This document shows, piece after piece, positions 7,905 through 17,352 of a DNA stretch of 64,000 bases. The stretch's first letter is position 1. The number at the start of each line of letters is the position of its first letter. The stretch comes from Sphingobium cupriresistens (lineage in GTDB: Bacteria; Pseudomonadota; Alphaproteobacteria; Sphingomonadales; Sphingomonadaceae). The translations under genes and the position numbers were made by a program. The notes under the pieces are model-generated. The model was given only the letters and a program-made list of their open reading frames with translations, was not told the origin of the DNA and searched no databases. Location: contig NZ_SEOO01000007.1 in the NCBI RefSeq assembly GCF_004152865.1, positions 1-64,000 of the forward strand. Reading direction: 5' to 3'.

Positions 7905-9353
7905 TCAATCCTTCGATGCGATTGCGGGAGAGGGGGCTGCCGTGGGATCGACGCGGCGGCTGGATGCCTCGATCTTCTGCGCGAGCAGCTTGTCCCAGCC
8001 ATAGGGATCGGCGCGGAAGCTGACCGTGCCTTCATTGTTGGCGAAGGCCGTCCAGTAGAGCAGATAGACAGCAACCTGACTGGGCAGGGACACGCGCTGG
8101 GTCTTGCCTTCGTCGATCAGCGTCTGGATCTGGCCGTTCAGATCGGGATCGGCAGCGACCATCAGTTCGGCCAGCGCCACCGGCTTTTCCAGGCGGATGC
8201 AGCCATGGCTGGCGAGCCGGTCGTAGCTGGAGAATTTCCCGCGTGAGGGCGTGTCGTGCAGATAGACGGCGAAGGGATTGTTGAAGTCGAACTTCAAGCG
8301 GCCCAGCGCGCTGTTCGGCCCCGCCGGCTGGACGATGCGTTCGCCCCCTTCGGGCGTCTTGACGATCTTGTAGCCCTGCCGCGCGAGCGTGGCTCGCCCC
8401 TTGGGGAAGAGTTCCCGCTTGGCGATCGACATCGGCACGTTCCAGGGCGGATTGACCACGATCGAATGGATGCTGGAGGTCAGCATCGGCGTCTGGTTGG
8501 TCGGGCTGCCGGTGACGGCCCGCATCGAACTGACTGGCTGGTCGCCTTCGAACACGGTCAGCACGGCGGCGGCGATGTTCACCTGCACGCGGTTGACCGG
8601 CAGGCTGCGCGGCATCCAGCGCCAGCGCTCCATATTCGCCATGATCGCGGCGATTCGATCGTCCACCCCGACGTTGAGCGCTTCCAGCGTGCGTGCGCCG
8701 AGCGTGCCGGTGGGTTCCAGGCCATAGCGGCGCTGGGCGCGCTGGATCACGTCGACCAGTTTTTCGTTCGGCGTGACGGCCGGGTCTTCCAGCGCGATGC
8801 GGGCGCGCACCACGTCGGGCGGGGTGGAGGCGGTCAGCGTCGGCCAGCCGCCCTTGTCGCGGATCACCTCATATCGGGCGAGGCCCTTGCGCAGCGTGTC
8901 ATAGCCCGACCAGGGCGGGGTGAGACTGGCGGACCACTGCGCCAGCCGATCTTCACCGACTGCCTTGGCAAGGCCGGGACGCGGATCGAAGGCGGCCGGG
9001 CGGAGCGCCCAGACCTGAAGGAAATCGGCCGTATCGACCCGGCCGGTGTTCAGCGCCTTGGCGCGGTCGAGCAGGGCGTTGACCAGCGCGTCGCCGCTCA
9101 GCGGGCCGCTTGCCTTCTGCCGCGCCATCAGACCCTGCGCGGCGCCGGTCCTCAGCCAGTCATTGGCCCAGGCCTCCTGCGCTGGCGACAGCGCCGGGAT
9201 CGGCACGGGCGGCGGCGGAACCGGGATGGGCTGGACGGTCGGCGCAGGCAGCGTGGGCGCGACGATGGGCGGCGGGGTTTGCGCGACGGCGGGGGAAGAC
9301 GCTACGCCAAGCAGCGCCAGCAGCGGGATACGGATCAGGTTGGGACGGTTCAT
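7905..9353 (-). CDS. L,D-transpeptidase, YcbB-like, with peptidoglycan-binding domain
   Basis: The 482-residue protein has a signal peptide (ending ASSPAVAQ), a Pro-rich linker, an alpha-helical scaffold, a peptidoglycan-binding helix bundle (LVDVIQRAQRRYGLEPTG near residue 210) and the YkuD catalytic region with HDTPSRGKF and SHGCIRLEKP, where the cysteine is the nucleophile. This is the large YcbB/LdtD architecture that forms 3-3 peptidoglycan cross-links. The following lipoprotein gene is four bases downstream, suggesting an operon. Confidence 0.92.
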   Translation of the reverse strand: MNRPNLIRIPLLALLGVASSPAVAQTPPPIVAPTLPAPTVQPIPVPPPPVPIPALSPAQEAWANDWLRTGAAQGLMARQKASGPLSGDALVNALLDRAKALNTGRVDTADFLQVWALRPAAFDPRPGLAKAVGEDRLAQWSASLTPPWSGYDTLRKGLARYEVIRDKGGWPTLTASTPPDVVRARIALEDPAVTPNEKLVDVIQRAQRRYGLEPTGTLGARTLEALNVGVDDRIAAIMANMERWRWMPRSLPVNRVQVNIAAAVLTVFEGDQPVSSMRAVTGSPTNQTPMLTSSIHSIVVNPPWNVPMSIAKRELFPKGRATLARQGYKIVKTPEGGERIVQPAGPNSALGRLKFDFNNPFAVYLHDTPSRGKFSSYDRLASHGCIRLEKPVALAELMVAADPDLNGQIQTLIDEGKTQRVSLPSQVAVYLLYWTAFANNEGTVSFRADPYGWDKLLAQKIEASSRRVDPTAAPSPAIASKD

Positions 9354-9409
9354 GCTGGACCAGATAGCGCAAAGCCGTCACGGTTCAAATCGCGATAGCG
9401 GAAAAGATC

Positions 9410-10306
9410 ATGCTGCACGTTGTTCACCATCCTGCCTATGTCTCCCCTGCAACAGATGGCGGCCGCTTTCGTTTCGACAAATATGGCCTGGTGATGGATG
9501 CGCTGCGCGAAAGTGGCGTGAATTTCCAAACGGTTGAACCTGTGTCGATGCCGCGCGCCTGGATCGAGGCGGTGCATGACCCGGCCTATGTGGCGGAAGT
9601 CATGACCCTGACGGTCCCGCCCGAAAAGACGCGGCGGATCGGCTTTGCGGTGACGGAACGGGTGATGCGCCGGTCGATGCTGTCGCCGGGCGGCACCTGG
9701 GCGGCGGCGAAGCTGGCGATGGTGCATGGCTATGCCGCCAACGCCGCGGGGGGCAGTCATCATGCGCTGCGCGATACCGGGGCTGGCTATTGCGTGTTCA
9801 ATGATCTGGCGATCGCCGCCAACCGGCTGATTGCGGAGGGGGATGCGGCGCGCATCCTGATCCTCGACCTCGACGTGCATCAGGGGGACGGCACCGCGTC
9901 GCTGCTGGCGGGGCGGGGCGACATTTTCACCCTGTCGATCCATGCGGAAAAGAATTTCCCCGTCAGGAAGGCGCGATCGACGCTCGACATCGGGCTGGAG
10001 GACGGAACTGGCGATGACGCCTATCTTATGGTGCTGACGGATGTGCTGCCGCGCGTGCTGGACGATTTCGCGCCTGACCTTATCCTCTATCAGGCCGGTG
10101 TCGATCCGCACGGGGAGGATCGGCTGGGCCGGTTGGCGCTGAGCGACGCCGGGCTGGAAGCGCGTGACCGCTTCGTGATGCGGCAGGCGCGCGCGCGCGG
10201 CGTGCCGCTCGCCAGTACCATGGGCGGCGGCTATGGCGAGGACCGGATGGCGATCGCCCGCCGCCACGCCGCCTGCATGATCCGTCTGGCTGAAGAAGCG
10301 GCTTAG
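9410..10306 (+). CDS. Histone deacetylase family (acetoin utilisation/HDAC fold) hydrolase
   Basis: The 298-residue enzyme has the arginase/deacetylase fold. Visible active-site sequence includes [19 protein letters not shown] with the paired histidines, the zinc ligands in [11 protein letters not shown], and the [14 protein letters not shown] loop. Bacterial members deacylate polyamines or acyl-lysines in the cytosol; the substrate here is not identifiable. Its stop overlaps the stop of the convergent membrane-protein gene. Confidence 0.92.
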   Translation: MLHVVHHPAYVSPATDGGRFRFDKYGLVMDALRESGVNFQTVEPVSMPRAWIEAVHDPAYVAEVMTLTVPPEKTRRIGFAVTERVMRRSMLSPGGTWAAAKLAMVHGYAANAAGGSHHALRDTGAGYCVFNDLAIAANRLIAEGDAARILILDLDVHQGDGTASLLAGRGDIFTLSIHAEKNFPVRKARSTLDIGLEDGTGDDAYLMVLTDVLPRVLDDFAPDLILYQAGVDPHGEDRLGRLALSDAGLEARDRFVMRQARARGVPLASTMGGGYGEDRMAIARRHAACMIRLAEEAA

Positions 10307-10878
10307 TGGAAGGCGCCGGGATCGGCCACGGCCGCCTCGGTGTTCGTCTCCATCAGCTTGGCCGCGATCAGGCCGGCGAGCGCCAGCGCCATGAAATCGC
10401 TGAAGGCGAGGTAGAGAATATAGCCCCAGGGCGCATGATTGAACACCGCCTGGCCGATATGCAGCCATAGCACGGCGCCCAGCGCAAAGAGGATGGTCGC
10501 ACGCGCCCGGTCCGCAAAGCCGGTCGTCACAAAACGCAGCGCCAGAGCGATCACCACGCCGACGACCAGCGACAGGATCAAGCCGCCGATAAGCGCGCCG
10601 CTGTCCATCACCGGGAAGCCGCCTTCATTGTAAAAGATCTGCGCGACTGGCCCCTTGCCGTAAAGGATGGTGCCCTGCGCCGTCGCAGGATCGGGGATCA
10701 CATAGACGCCGGTGCCGGTGGGGGTCAGCGCCTGCGCCATTGCGGCCTGCAAATTGGCGCTGGCCTGTTCGTCTGTACGGCTGAGCGCCAGCGCCGACAA
10801 GGGCGTGCCCCAGAAGATGAAGCCAGTGATGAACATGGAAAGGCCCCCCAACAGGCCGCCGATCAGAGCGCGAACCAT
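10303..10878 (-). CDS. Hypothetical multi-pass membrane protein
   Basis: The 191-residue protein starts at the ATG at 10878, preceded by a strong GGGGGA ribosome-binding site. It shows an amino-terminal helix ([21 protein letters not shown]), a soluble loop of about 70 residues, and three more hydrophobic segments in the second half. I do not recognise a characterised family; it resembles short uncharacterised proteins of alphaproteobacteria. No operon partner is evident. Confidence 0.7.
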   Translation of the reverse strand: MVRALIGGLLGGLSMFITGFIFWGTPLSALALSRTDEQASANLQAAMAQALTPTGTGVYVIPDPATAQGTILYGKGPVAQIFYNEGGFPVMDSGALIGGLILSLVVGVVIALALRFVTTGFADRARATILFALGAVLWLHIGQAVFNHAPWGYILYLAFSDFMALALAGLIAAKLMETNTEAAVADPGAFH

Positions 10879-10951
10879 AATGCATCCCCCTTTTCCGATA
10901 TGAAGCTGACGCATCAACGCAGGGCGGGCAACATCTTTCCCGTCCTGGCGG

Positions 10952-11272
10952 TCAGTCCTTGGGTCGCGCGGCCTTTTCGGCGATGCCCGACAGGCCTTCG
11001 CGCCGATCCAGTTCGTCCATCACCGCGTCGAGCGGTATGTCGAGATCGGCCAGCAGCATCATCAGGTGGAACAGCAGGTCGGCGCTTTCGCCGATCACGC
11101 CCGCGCGATCGTCCGCCATCGCGGCAATGACCGTTTCGACCGCTTCCTCGCCGACCTTCTGCGCGATTTTGGCGCGGCCTTTGGTGGTCAGCTTGGCGAC
11201 ATAGGAGGCCGACGGGTCGGCGTTCCGTCGTTGGCGGATGGTCTGTTCCAAAGTATGAAGGGTCGCGCGCAT
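10952..11272 (-). CDS. hisE: Phosphoribosyl-ATP pyrophosphatase
   Basis: The 106-residue enzyme performs the second step of histidine synthesis, hydrolysing phosphoribosyl-ATP to phosphoribosyl-AMP. It has the MazG-like helical fold with the signature KVGEEAVETVIAA, then GESADLLFHLMMLL. ATGs further upstream (11281, 11311) are possible; the 11272 start matches the usual family length. It is separated from hisF by a PEP-CTERM gene, an unusual insertion in this his cluster. Confidence 0.93.
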   Translation of the reverse strand: MRATLHTLEQTIRQRRNADPSASYVAKLTTKGRAKIAQKVGEEAVETVIAAMADDRAGVIGESADLLFHLMMLLADLDIPLDAVMDELDRREGLSGIAEKAARPKD

Positions 11273-11311
11273 GGGCTGCATCAAGCTTTTCGCGCGCGAC
11301 CCGTCAATCAC

Positions 11312-11575
11312 TTATTTACGCTTGCGGCCAGCAAGGAACATTCGGCCGGCCAATACGGCCGCGCCCATGCCGAACAGCGCCATCTGTTCCGGTTCCGGCA
11401 CCGGCGTGGGCGTGCCGCCCGACGAGCCGCCGGTGGAGCCGCCCGTGCCGCCGCCGGTGGACGAGCCGCCGCACTTGCCGAACCAGCACCAGAAGCTGGC
11501 ATTGGCGGGCGCTGGTACGGCAGCGCTCATGAGGCCGGCAGCGCCGGCCATCAGAAGCATCTTAGGAATTTTCAT
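11312..11575 (-). CDS. PEP-CTERM sorting domain protein
   Basis: The 87-residue protein has a signal peptide ending in PANASF, a cysteine pair (CWFGKC), a Gly/Ser/Thr-rich linker, then the terminal sorting signal VPEPEQMALFG, a hydrophobic helix and a basic end GRKRK. PEP-CTERM proteins are processed by an exosortase and often linked to extracellular polysaccharide. No exosortase gene is in the window. The gene sits inside the histidine cluster between hisF and hisE, 40 bases before the hisE start. Confidence 0.88.
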   Translation of the reverse strand: MKIPKMLLMAGAAGLMSAAVPAPANASFWCWFGKCGGSSTGGGTGGSTGGSSGGTPTPVPEPEQMALFGMGAAVLAGRMFLAGRKRK

Positions 11576-11735
11576 GTCAAATCACCCCGTTTGCGTCAAA
11601 CCTGTGATGGTGGAACGCGACCCGGAGATGGTTAAGCAGAGTTCATGCCATGCAGCAGAAATCTCGGCATTTCAGCGGTGCGCCATAGTTAACGGCGATT
11701 GCGAAAACATGGTTGCTGTAAAGTGGATCGACGCT

Positions 11736-12500
11736 TCACGCCGACCGTACCGGCACGCCCGCCGCCGCGAGCGCGTGATGGGCCTCAGCGATCGTATGTT
11801 GGCCGAAATGGAAAATGGACGCGGCCAGCACCGCGCTGGCATGGCCCTGCACCACACCCTCGACCAGATGGTCGAGCGTGCCGACCCCGCCGCTGGCGAT
11901 CACCGGAATCGATACCGCGTCGGCGATGGCGCGGGTCAGCGCCAGGTCGTAGCCCCCCTTGGTGCCATCTCCATCCATCGAGGTGACGAGCAGTTCGCCC
12001 GCCCCCAGGTCCGCCAGGCGCAGGGCGTGTTCCAATGCGTCGATGCCGGTCGGCTGGCGACCGCCATGGGTGAAGATTTCCCACCGGCCTTCGCTCACTT
12101 TACGCGCATCGACGGACCCGACGATGCACTGGCTACCGAAGCGGTCGGCGATGTCGGCCACCAGTTCGGGGCGGGCGACCGCCGCGCTGTTGACCGCGAC
12201 CTTGTCCGCGCCCGCCAGCAGCAGCGCGCGCGCATCATCCGGCGTTCGCACCCCGCCGCCCACGGTGACGGGCATGAAGCAGACTTCGGCGGTGCGGCGC
12301 ACCACGTCGAGGATGGTGCCGCGCGCTTCATGGGTGGCGGTGATGTCGAGGAAGCAGAGTTCGTCCGCCCCGGCCGCGTCATAAAGCTTCGCCTGCTCGA
12401 CCGGATCGCCGGCATCCTTCAGATCGACGAAATTGACGCCCTTGACCACGCGCCCATTGGCGACGTCGAGGCAGGGGATGACGCGGGTGCGGACGGTCAT
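11736..12500 (-). CDS. hisF: Imidazole glycerol phosphate synthase cyclase subunit
   Basis: The 254-residue TIM-barrel protein starts [21 protein letters not shown] and carries the catalytic aspartates in CLDV and in the [13 protein letters not shown] region, plus the phosphate-binding glycines in IASGGVGT. With HisH (13372-13983) it converts PRFAR and glutamine-derived ammonia to IGP and AICAR. A start 15 bases earlier exists but is less typical. Confidence 0.96.
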   Translation of the reverse strand: MTVRTRVIPCLDVANGRVVKGVNFVDLKDAGDPVEQAKLYDAAGADELCFLDITATHEARGTILDVVRRTAEVCFMPVTVGGGVRTPDDARALLLAGADKVAVNSAAVARPELVADIADRFGSQCIVGSVDARKVSEGRWEIFTHGGRQPTGIDALEHALRLADLGAGELLVTSMDGDGTKGGYDLALTRAIADAVSIPVIASGGVGTLDHLVEGVVQGHASAVLAASIFHFGQHTIAEAHHALAAAGVPVRSA

Positions 12501-12537
12501 GCGACTGGTTTCCAATGCCCGTGGGATGTCACGTTAC

Positions 12538-13275
12538 TCACGCCGCCGCCTTGGCGACCGCCAACGCGGTCTTGAGGTCCAGCCGCCCGTCATAGAGGGC
12601 GCGGCCGGTGATGACGCCTTCGATCCCTTCGTCGGCATGGAGGCTGAGGATGCGGATGTCCGCGATCCCCGCCACGCCGCCGCTGGCGATCACCGGAATG
12701 TCGGTGGCGCGGGCGAGATCGACGGTCGCGTCAATATTGCAGCCCTTGAGCATCCCGTCGCGGCCGACATCGGTGAAGAGCAGCGATGCGACGCCGGCAT
12801 CCTCGAACCGACGGGCCAGGTCGATCACTTCCATATCGCTCTTTTCCGCCCAGCCGTCGGTCGCGACGAAGCCGTCGCGCGCATCGACCGCGACGACGAT
12901 GCCACCGGGAAAGTCGCGCGCCGCCGCCTTGACGAAGGCGGGGTCTTTGAGCGCTGCGGTACCGATCACGATGCGCGAGACGCCGAGGTCGAACCAGCGC
13001 TCCACCGCTTCGCGATTACGGATGCCGCCGCCCAACTGGACATGGCCGGGAAAGGCTTCGACGATCTTCTCGACCGCCTGCGCATTGACGGCATGGCCGG
13101 CGAAGCTGCCGTCGAGGTCCACGACATGGAGATGCTGCGCGCCCGCTTGCGCGAACAGCAGCGCCTGCGCGGCGGGATCGTCGCCATAGACGGTGGCGCG
13201 GTCCATATCCCCCTCGGCGAGGCGGACGACCTGGCCGTTCTTCAGGTCGATGGCGGGAAAGACGATCAGGGACAT
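12538..13275 (-). CDS. hisA: Phosphoribosylformimino-5-aminoimidazole carboxamide ribotide isomerase
   Basis: The 245-residue TIM-barrel protein begins MSLIVFPAIDLKNGQVVRL with the general base aspartate in the FPAIDLK strand and the acid aspartate in LLFTDVGRDGML. It shares ancestry with HisF next door, and performs the Amadori isomerisation that feeds HisHF. It is separated from hisH by a 97-base gap that holds a large inverted repeat. Confidence 0.96.
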   Translation of the reverse strand: MSLIVFPAIDLKNGQVVRLAEGDMDRATVYGDDPAAQALLFAQAGAQHLHVVDLDGSFAGHAVNAQAVEKIVEAFPGHVQLGGGIRNREAVERWFDLGVSRIVIGTAALKDPAFVKAAARDFPGGIVVAVDARDGFVATDGWAEKSDMEVIDLARRFEDAGVASLLFTDVGRDGMLKGCNIDATVDLARATDIPVIASGGVAGIADIRILSLHADEGIEGVITGRALYDGRLDLKTALAVAKAAA

Positions 13276-13298
13276 TATGCGACTTCCAAAATTCCGGT

Positions 13299-13353
13299 CG
13301 GTTCGAGCTTGTCGAGAACCTGTTGCGCGAGGGTTCTCGACAGGCTCGAACCG
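13299..13353. repeat. Intergenic inverted repeat between hisH and hisA
   Basis: The left arm (13299-13320) and right arm (13332-13353) are 22 bases each and complementary except for one position, with an 11-base spacer. The arm core is TTCGAGCTTGTCGAGAACC. This would form a very stable hairpin in RNA and is of the kind of interspersed palindromic repeat often seen between genes in sphingomonads. There is no U-tract, so it is not a standard terminator. Confidence 0.85.
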
Positions 13354-13371
13354 AACGGATGTTGCATTATA

Positions 13372-13983
13372 TCACGGCTTCCAATCCAGAAACCGCGCCA
13401 TAAAGGCCAGCCCGTAACGCTGGCTTTTTTCGGGGTGGAACTGGCAGCCGATGATGGTGTCGCGCGCGACTGCGGCGACGAGAGGCCCGCCATGGTCGGT
13501 CGTCGCGGCGACATGGGCGGGATCGGCGGCCTCATAATGATAGCTGTGCAGGAAATAGGCCTCGCCGGCCTCGATGAGCGGCGGCGCGCCGTTCAGCACC
13601 ACATCGTTCCAGCCCATATGCGGCACCTTCACGGCGGCGTCGGCTGGTTCGATCAGACGGACGGTGCCGGGAATCCAGCCCAGCCCCTCATGTCGGCCGA
13701 ACTCCTCGCCCGCATCGGCCAGCAATTGCATGCCCACGCATACGCCCAGGAACGGCGCGCCGCGCCCGTTCACCGCCTCGTTCATGGCGTCGACCATGCC
13801 GGGGATCGCGACCAGCGCATCGCGGCAGGCGCGGAAGGCGCCCACGCCCGGCAGGACGATGCGATCGGCCCTGGCCACGACATCGGCGTCGGCGGTGATG
13901 GCGACATCGTGCGCGCCGGCCTTGCGCAGAGCATTATGGACCGAATGGAGATTGCCCGCGCCATAGTCGATCAGGGCGATCAT
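13372..13983 (-). CDS. hisH: Imidazole glycerol phosphate synthase glutaminase subunit
   Basis: The 203-residue class I glutamine amidotransferase has MIALIDYGAGNLHSV at its start, the nucleophile elbow FLGVCVGMQLL (cysteine nucleophile) and a carboxy-terminal HPEKS with the catalytic His-Glu. It supplies ammonia to HisF. Its start overlaps the stop of the preceding YciI-like gene. Confidence 0.96.
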   Translation of the reverse strand: MIALIDYGAGNLHSVHNALRKAGAHDVAITADADVVARADRIVLPGVGAFRACRDALVAIPGMVDAMNEAVNGRGAPFLGVCVGMQLLADAGEEFGRHEGLGWIPGTVRLIEPADAAVKVPHMGWNDVVLNGAPPLIEAGEAYFLHSYHYEAADPAHVAATTDHGGPLVAAVARDTIIGCQFHPEKSQRYGLAFMARFLDWKP

Positions 13984-14270
13984 GCGAGCAGGCTCTCCAG
14001 AGTGACGCCCGCCGCCGCGCGCACCGGGTTGAATGCGATCACCTCAGCCGTAGCGGCGCCGTTGACGACGAAAGGATCGGTCGCGGCCTTCGCCTCGATC
14101 GCCGCGCGATCGCCACGGGCCAGCAATATACCGCCGGTTCGCGGCTCACGGCGGCCGGCCAGAAGCAGCCAGCCATCGGCAATGCCGCGGTCCAGCCAGG
14201 CCCGATGATCCGCCAGATGGCCGTCCAGAATATCGGCCGGAGCCGTGTAGGTCAGCGATATGATGAACAT
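13980..14270 (-). CDS. YciI-like protein
   Basis: The 96-residue protein starts MFIISLTYTAPADILDGHLADHRAWLDRGIADGW, which is the YciI/ferredoxin-like fold opening, with the family histidine and aspartate in DGHLADHRAW. YciI proteins are dimeric, and some act as dehydrochlorinases; most are uncharacterised. It lies between hisB and hisH and overlaps the hisH start by four bases, so it belongs to the his transcript. Its role in histidine synthesis, if any, is unknown. Confidence 0.85.
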   Translation of the reverse strand: MFIISLTYTAPADILDGHLADHRAWLDRGIADGWLLLAGRREPRTGGILLARGDRAAIEAKAATDPFVVNGAATAEVIAFNPVRAAAGVTLESLLA

Positions 14271-14293
14271 GGGTCCGGCCTTTCGTTGCGCTG

Positions 14294-14881
14294 TTACAAC
14301 ATGCCCTTGGTCGAGGGAATCGCGTCCGCCTTGCGCGGGTCGATCTCCACCGCCTGGCGCAGCGCGCGGGCCAGACCCTTGAACGCGCTTTCGACGATAT
14401 GATGGTTGTTGCTGCCATAGAGCAGCTCGATATGCAGCGTGATGCCGGCTGCCTGGGCGAAGCTGTGGAAGAAATGCTCCACCATCTCCGTGTCCCATTC
14501 GCCGACCTTGGTGACGGTGAAGGGCAGCTTGCACACCAGCCAGGGGCGACCCGAAATGTCGAGCGCAACGCGGCTCAGCGTCTCGTCCATCGGCGAATAG
14601 ACCGATCCGTAGCGGCTGATCCCGCGCTTGTCGCCCAGCGCCTTCCCCAGCGCCTCGCCGATCGCGATCGCGGTATCCTCGGTCGTATGATGCTGGTCGA
14701 TATGCAGGTCGCCGACCGTCTTGACGGTCATGTCGATCAGCGAATGGCGCGACAACTGCTCGATCATATGGTCGAGGAAGCCGATGCCCGTCGACACCGT
14801 ATAGAGGCCAGTACCGTCGAGGTTGACGGTGACGTCGATCTGGGTTTCCGCCGTGTTGCGGTGAATCTCGGCCGTGCGCAT
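14294..14881 (-). CDS. hisB: Imidazoleglycerol-phosphate dehydratase
   Basis: The 195-residue single-domain enzyme contains the two metal-binding motifs HHTTEDTAI (near residue 67) and NNHHIVES (near residue 165), plus the opening [10 protein letters not shown]. It dehydrates IGP to imidazole-acetol phosphate with Mn. This is the dehydratase-only form without the phosphatase domain of enteric HisB. The start at [12 protein letters not shown] is chosen by family length. It leads the minus-strand his cluster. Confidence 0.96.
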   Translation of the reverse strand: MRTAEIHRNTAETQIDVTVNLDGTGLYTVSTGIGFLDHMIEQLSRHSLIDMTVKTVGDLHIDQHHTTEDTAIAIGEALGKALGDKRGISRYGSVYSPMDETLSRVALDISGRPWLVCKLPFTVTKVGEWDTEMVEHFFHSFAQAAGITLHIELLYGSNNHHIVESAFKGLARALRQAVEIDPRKADAIPSTKGML

Positions 14882-14990
14882 GGCCGCCCTATAGCGCGTA
14901 GCGCCCGTCATGCAATCTGCCATGCAATCTGGGCGTGCAATCCGCCTGCGGGGGTTGACCGCATGTTTCGGGCCGTTAGGACATTGCGCC

Positions 14991-15467
14991 ATGAGCGAAG
15001 ATCTGCCCGACAGCCTGATTCCCTATGACGAAATCGTGCAGGAGGCCCTGCGCGCGGTCGTCGGCCGGGTGCTGGGCGAGGTGCAGCAGTCCGGCGGCCT
15101 GCCGGGCGCGCATCATTTCTACATCACCTTCAAGACGAACGCGCCGGGCGTCGATATCCCCAAGCATCTGGTGGAGCGCTTCCCGGATGAGATGACCATC
15201 GTCCTCCAGAATAAATATTGGGACTTGAAGGTCAGCGACCATCATTTCGAAGTCAGCCTGACCTTCAACCAGGTTGCGGCTCATCTCAACATTCCCTTCA
15301 GCGCGATCACCGCCTTCGTCGATCCGGCCGTCAATTTCGCGCTCCAGTTCCAGGTCGCGGCGGACGAATTGCCGCAGCCGCACGAGGAGGCGGAAAATGA
15401 CGGCCCGCAGGTGACGGCCGAAGATGGCTCCAACGTGGTGACGGTGGACTTCGGGAAGAAGAAGTAG
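14991..15467 (+). CDS. sspB: SspB-like ClpXP adaptor protein
   Basis: The 158-residue protein matches the alphaproteobacterial SspB family: [23 protein letters not shown] start, substrate-binding core with [14 protein letters not shown] and [16 protein letters not shown], an acidic linker and a short hydrophobic carboxy-terminal ClpX-docking peptide ([10 protein letters not shown]). SspB delivers ssrA-tagged and other substrates to ClpXP. It is divergent from hisB with about 110 bases between. Confidence 0.92.
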   Translation: MSEDLPDSLIPYDEIVQEALRAVVGRVLGEVQQSGGLPGAHHFYITFKTNAPGVDIPKHLVERFPDEMTIVLQNKYWDLKVSDHHFEVSLTFNQVAAHLNIPFSAITAFVDPAVNFALQFQVAADELPQPHEEAENDGPQVTAEDGSNVVTVDFGKKK

Positions 15468-15534
15468 AGCTGTCCGTCGGCGGGGCATGTCGCGCCGTCG
15501 GTCATTGGAATTTTGCAGCCCTGCCTTACATGAC

Positions 15535-15566
15535 AGTCTCTTGAGATTCTTTCTCAAAAGGAGACT
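15535..15566 (+). promoter_or_regulatory. RBS-sequestering hairpin in the fumC leader
   Basis: AGTCTC TTGAGA (15535-15546) pairs with TCTCAA (15552-15557) and, past a three-base AAG bulge, with GAGACT (15561-15566), around a five-base loop TTCTT. The Shine-Dalgarno AAAGGAG (about 15557-15563), seven to ten bases before the fumC ATG at 15573, lies in the 3' arm and bulge. The geometry could limit translation initiation, as in RNA thermometers or protein-bound leaders. An alternative is a DNA operator. No function is demonstrated. Confidence 0.6.
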
Positions 15567-15572
15567 ATCCGC

Positions 15573-16958
15573 ATGTCCGATACCCGTACCGAGACCGACA
15601 GCATTGGCGCCATAGAGGTGCCTGCCGACGCCTATTGGGGGGCACAGACGCAGCGGAGCATCGAGAACTTCCCTTTCGGTGACACCGAACGGATGCCGCT
15701 CGGCATCGTCCATGCGCAGGCGATCGTGAAGCAGGCGGCGGCGCGGGTGAACGGGACGCATGGGCTGGACGCCAGCCTCGTCGCCGCGATCGAGGATGCG
15801 GCGCAGCAGATCGTGTCGGGGGCGCTGGACGATCAGTTTCCGCTCGTCATCTGGCAGACCGGGTCGGGCACCCAGACCAACATGAACGTGAACGAGGTGA
15901 TCGCGGGTTTCGCTAATGAGCAACTGGCGGGCACGCGCGGCGGCAAGAGCCCGGTCCATCCCAACGACCATGTGAATATGAGCCAGTCGTCCAACGACAG
16001 CTTTCCGACCGCGCTGCATGTCGCAACCGTGATGGCGACGCGCGACCGGCTGATCCCCGCGCTCGAAAAGCTAACGGCGGCGCTGACCGCCAAGGCGCAG
16101 GCCTGGAGCCATATCGTCAAGATCGGCCGCACCCATACGCAGGATGCGACGCCCCTGATGCTGGGCCAGGAATTTTCCGGCTATGCCGCGCAACTGGTCA
16201 GCGGCCGCGCGCGGATCGAGGGGGCGCTCAACGGCAATATCCGCAAGCTGGCGATCGGCGGCACGGCCGTCGGCACCGGCCTCAACGCGCCCCAAGGCTG
16301 GGCCGAGGATATGGTCGCGGCGATCAGCGATATCGCGGGCGCCCCGTTCGAAAGCGCGCCCAACAAGTTCGAGCAGCTCGCCGCCAAGGATGGGCTGGTC
16401 TTCTTTGCGGGCGCCTTGAGCACGCTGGCGGTGTCGCTGACGAAGATCGCCAACGACATCCGCTTCCTGGGATCGGGGCCGCGATCGGGTCTGGGCGAAC
16501 TGGACCTGCCCGCGAATGAGCCGGGCAGTTCGATCATGCCCGGCAAGGTCAACCCGACCCAGTGCGAATCGCTGACCATGGTCGCGGCACAGGTGATCGG
16601 CAATGCGCAGGCCGTGACGATCGGCGGGATGCAGGGCCATTTCGAACTCAACGTGTTCATGCCGCTGATCGGCGCTAATGTGTTGCGCTCCATCCATCTG
16701 CTGAGCGTCGGCATGGAGAGTTTCGCAGAGCGCTGCGTCGAGGGTTTGGTCGCGAATGAAGCGCGGATCGCCGAGCTGGTCGATCGGTCGTTGATGCTGG
16801 TGACCGCGCTGGCCCCGGAGATCGGCTATGACAATGCCGCCGCCATCGCCAAGCACGCCCATAAGACGGGGCAGACGCTGAAAGAGGCAGGGCTGGAACT
16901 GGGGTTGGTGGACGAGACGACCTTCGACCGGCTGGTGCGGCCGGAAAATATGGTCTGA
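15573..16958 (+). CDS. fumC: Fumarate hydratase class II
   Basis: The 461-residue enzyme has all landmarks of the fumarase/aspartase superfamily: [12 protein letters not shown] near the start, [45 protein letters not shown] and the signature [15 protein letters not shown] containing the catalytic serine loop. It hydrates fumarate to malate in the TCA cycle as a tetramer without an iron-sulfur cluster. Translation may be limited by the hairpin at 15535-15566. Confidence 0.97.
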   Translation: MSDTRTETDSIGAIEVPADAYWGAQTQRSIENFPFGDTERMPLGIVHAQAIVKQAAARVNGTHGLDASLVAAIEDAAQQIVSGALDDQFPLVIWQTGSGTQTNMNVNEVIAGFANEQLAGTRGGKSPVHPNDHVNMSQSSNDSFPTALHVATVMATRDRLIPALEKLTAALTAKAQAWSHIVKIGRTHTQDATPLMLGQEFSGYAAQLVSGRARIEGALNGNIRKLAIGGTAVGTGLNAPQGWAEDMVAAISDIAGAPFESAPNKFEQLAAKDGLVFFAGALSTLAVSLTKIANDIRFLGSGPRSGLGELDLPANEPGSSIMPGKVNPTQCESLTMVAAQVIGNAQAVTIGGMQGHFELNVFMPLIGANVLRSIHLLSVGMESFAERCVEGLVANEARIAELVDRSLMLVTALAPEIGYDNAAAIAKHAHKTGQTLKEAGLELGLVDETTFDRLVRPENMV

Positions 16959-17007
16959 TCCAGATCAACATGGCGGAACCGGCGGGCATCCGGTACATTA
17001 ACCCTGT

Positions 17008-17352
17008 ATGAAGAAAAAAGCCCTCACCCCCTCCGCCCCGTTGGTGACGATCCGTCCGCCCAAAAAGGCGGGCCTGCTGCGAAAAGCGGCGCGGGTCGGT
17101 GCCACGGTGGTCGCTGCGCGGGTCGCGGCGGCGACGGGCAAGAAGGGCGTGTTCGGCCTGATCGCGGGCGCAGGCGCCAAGCGCATCATCATGCGCTACC
17201 CCGCCGGCGCGCTGTTCGTGACAGGCGCCTATATGGCGGGCAAGCTGTATGAGGCCAAGCGCGAGGCGGAGCGTAAAAAGAACCTCAAACTGCTGCCCGA
17301 CAAGAGCGGCGAGCCTATTCCGATCGAAAGCGCGCGCAAGGCCAAGGCCTAA
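17008..17352 (+). CDS. Hypothetical basic protein with hydrophobic segment
   Basis: The 114-residue protein is rich in Lys, Arg and Ala with a moderately hydrophobic central part (VGATVVAARVAAATG and YPAGALFVTGAYMAG) and a charged carboxy terminus. It has ordinary codon use and lies 50 bases after fumC. I do not recognise a family. The stop overlaps the convergent DUF2585 gene by four bases. Confidence 0.65.
   Translation: MKKKALTPSAPLVTIRPPKKAGLLRKAARVGATVVAARVAAATGKKGVFGLIAGAGAKRIIMRYPAGALFVTGAYMAGKLYEAKREAERKKNLKLLPDKSGEPIPIESARKAKA

Noticed and set aside
8256-9398. A 380-codon plus-strand frame
   Set aside because: It is antisense to the YcbB-like L,D-transpeptidase and has no recognisable domain.
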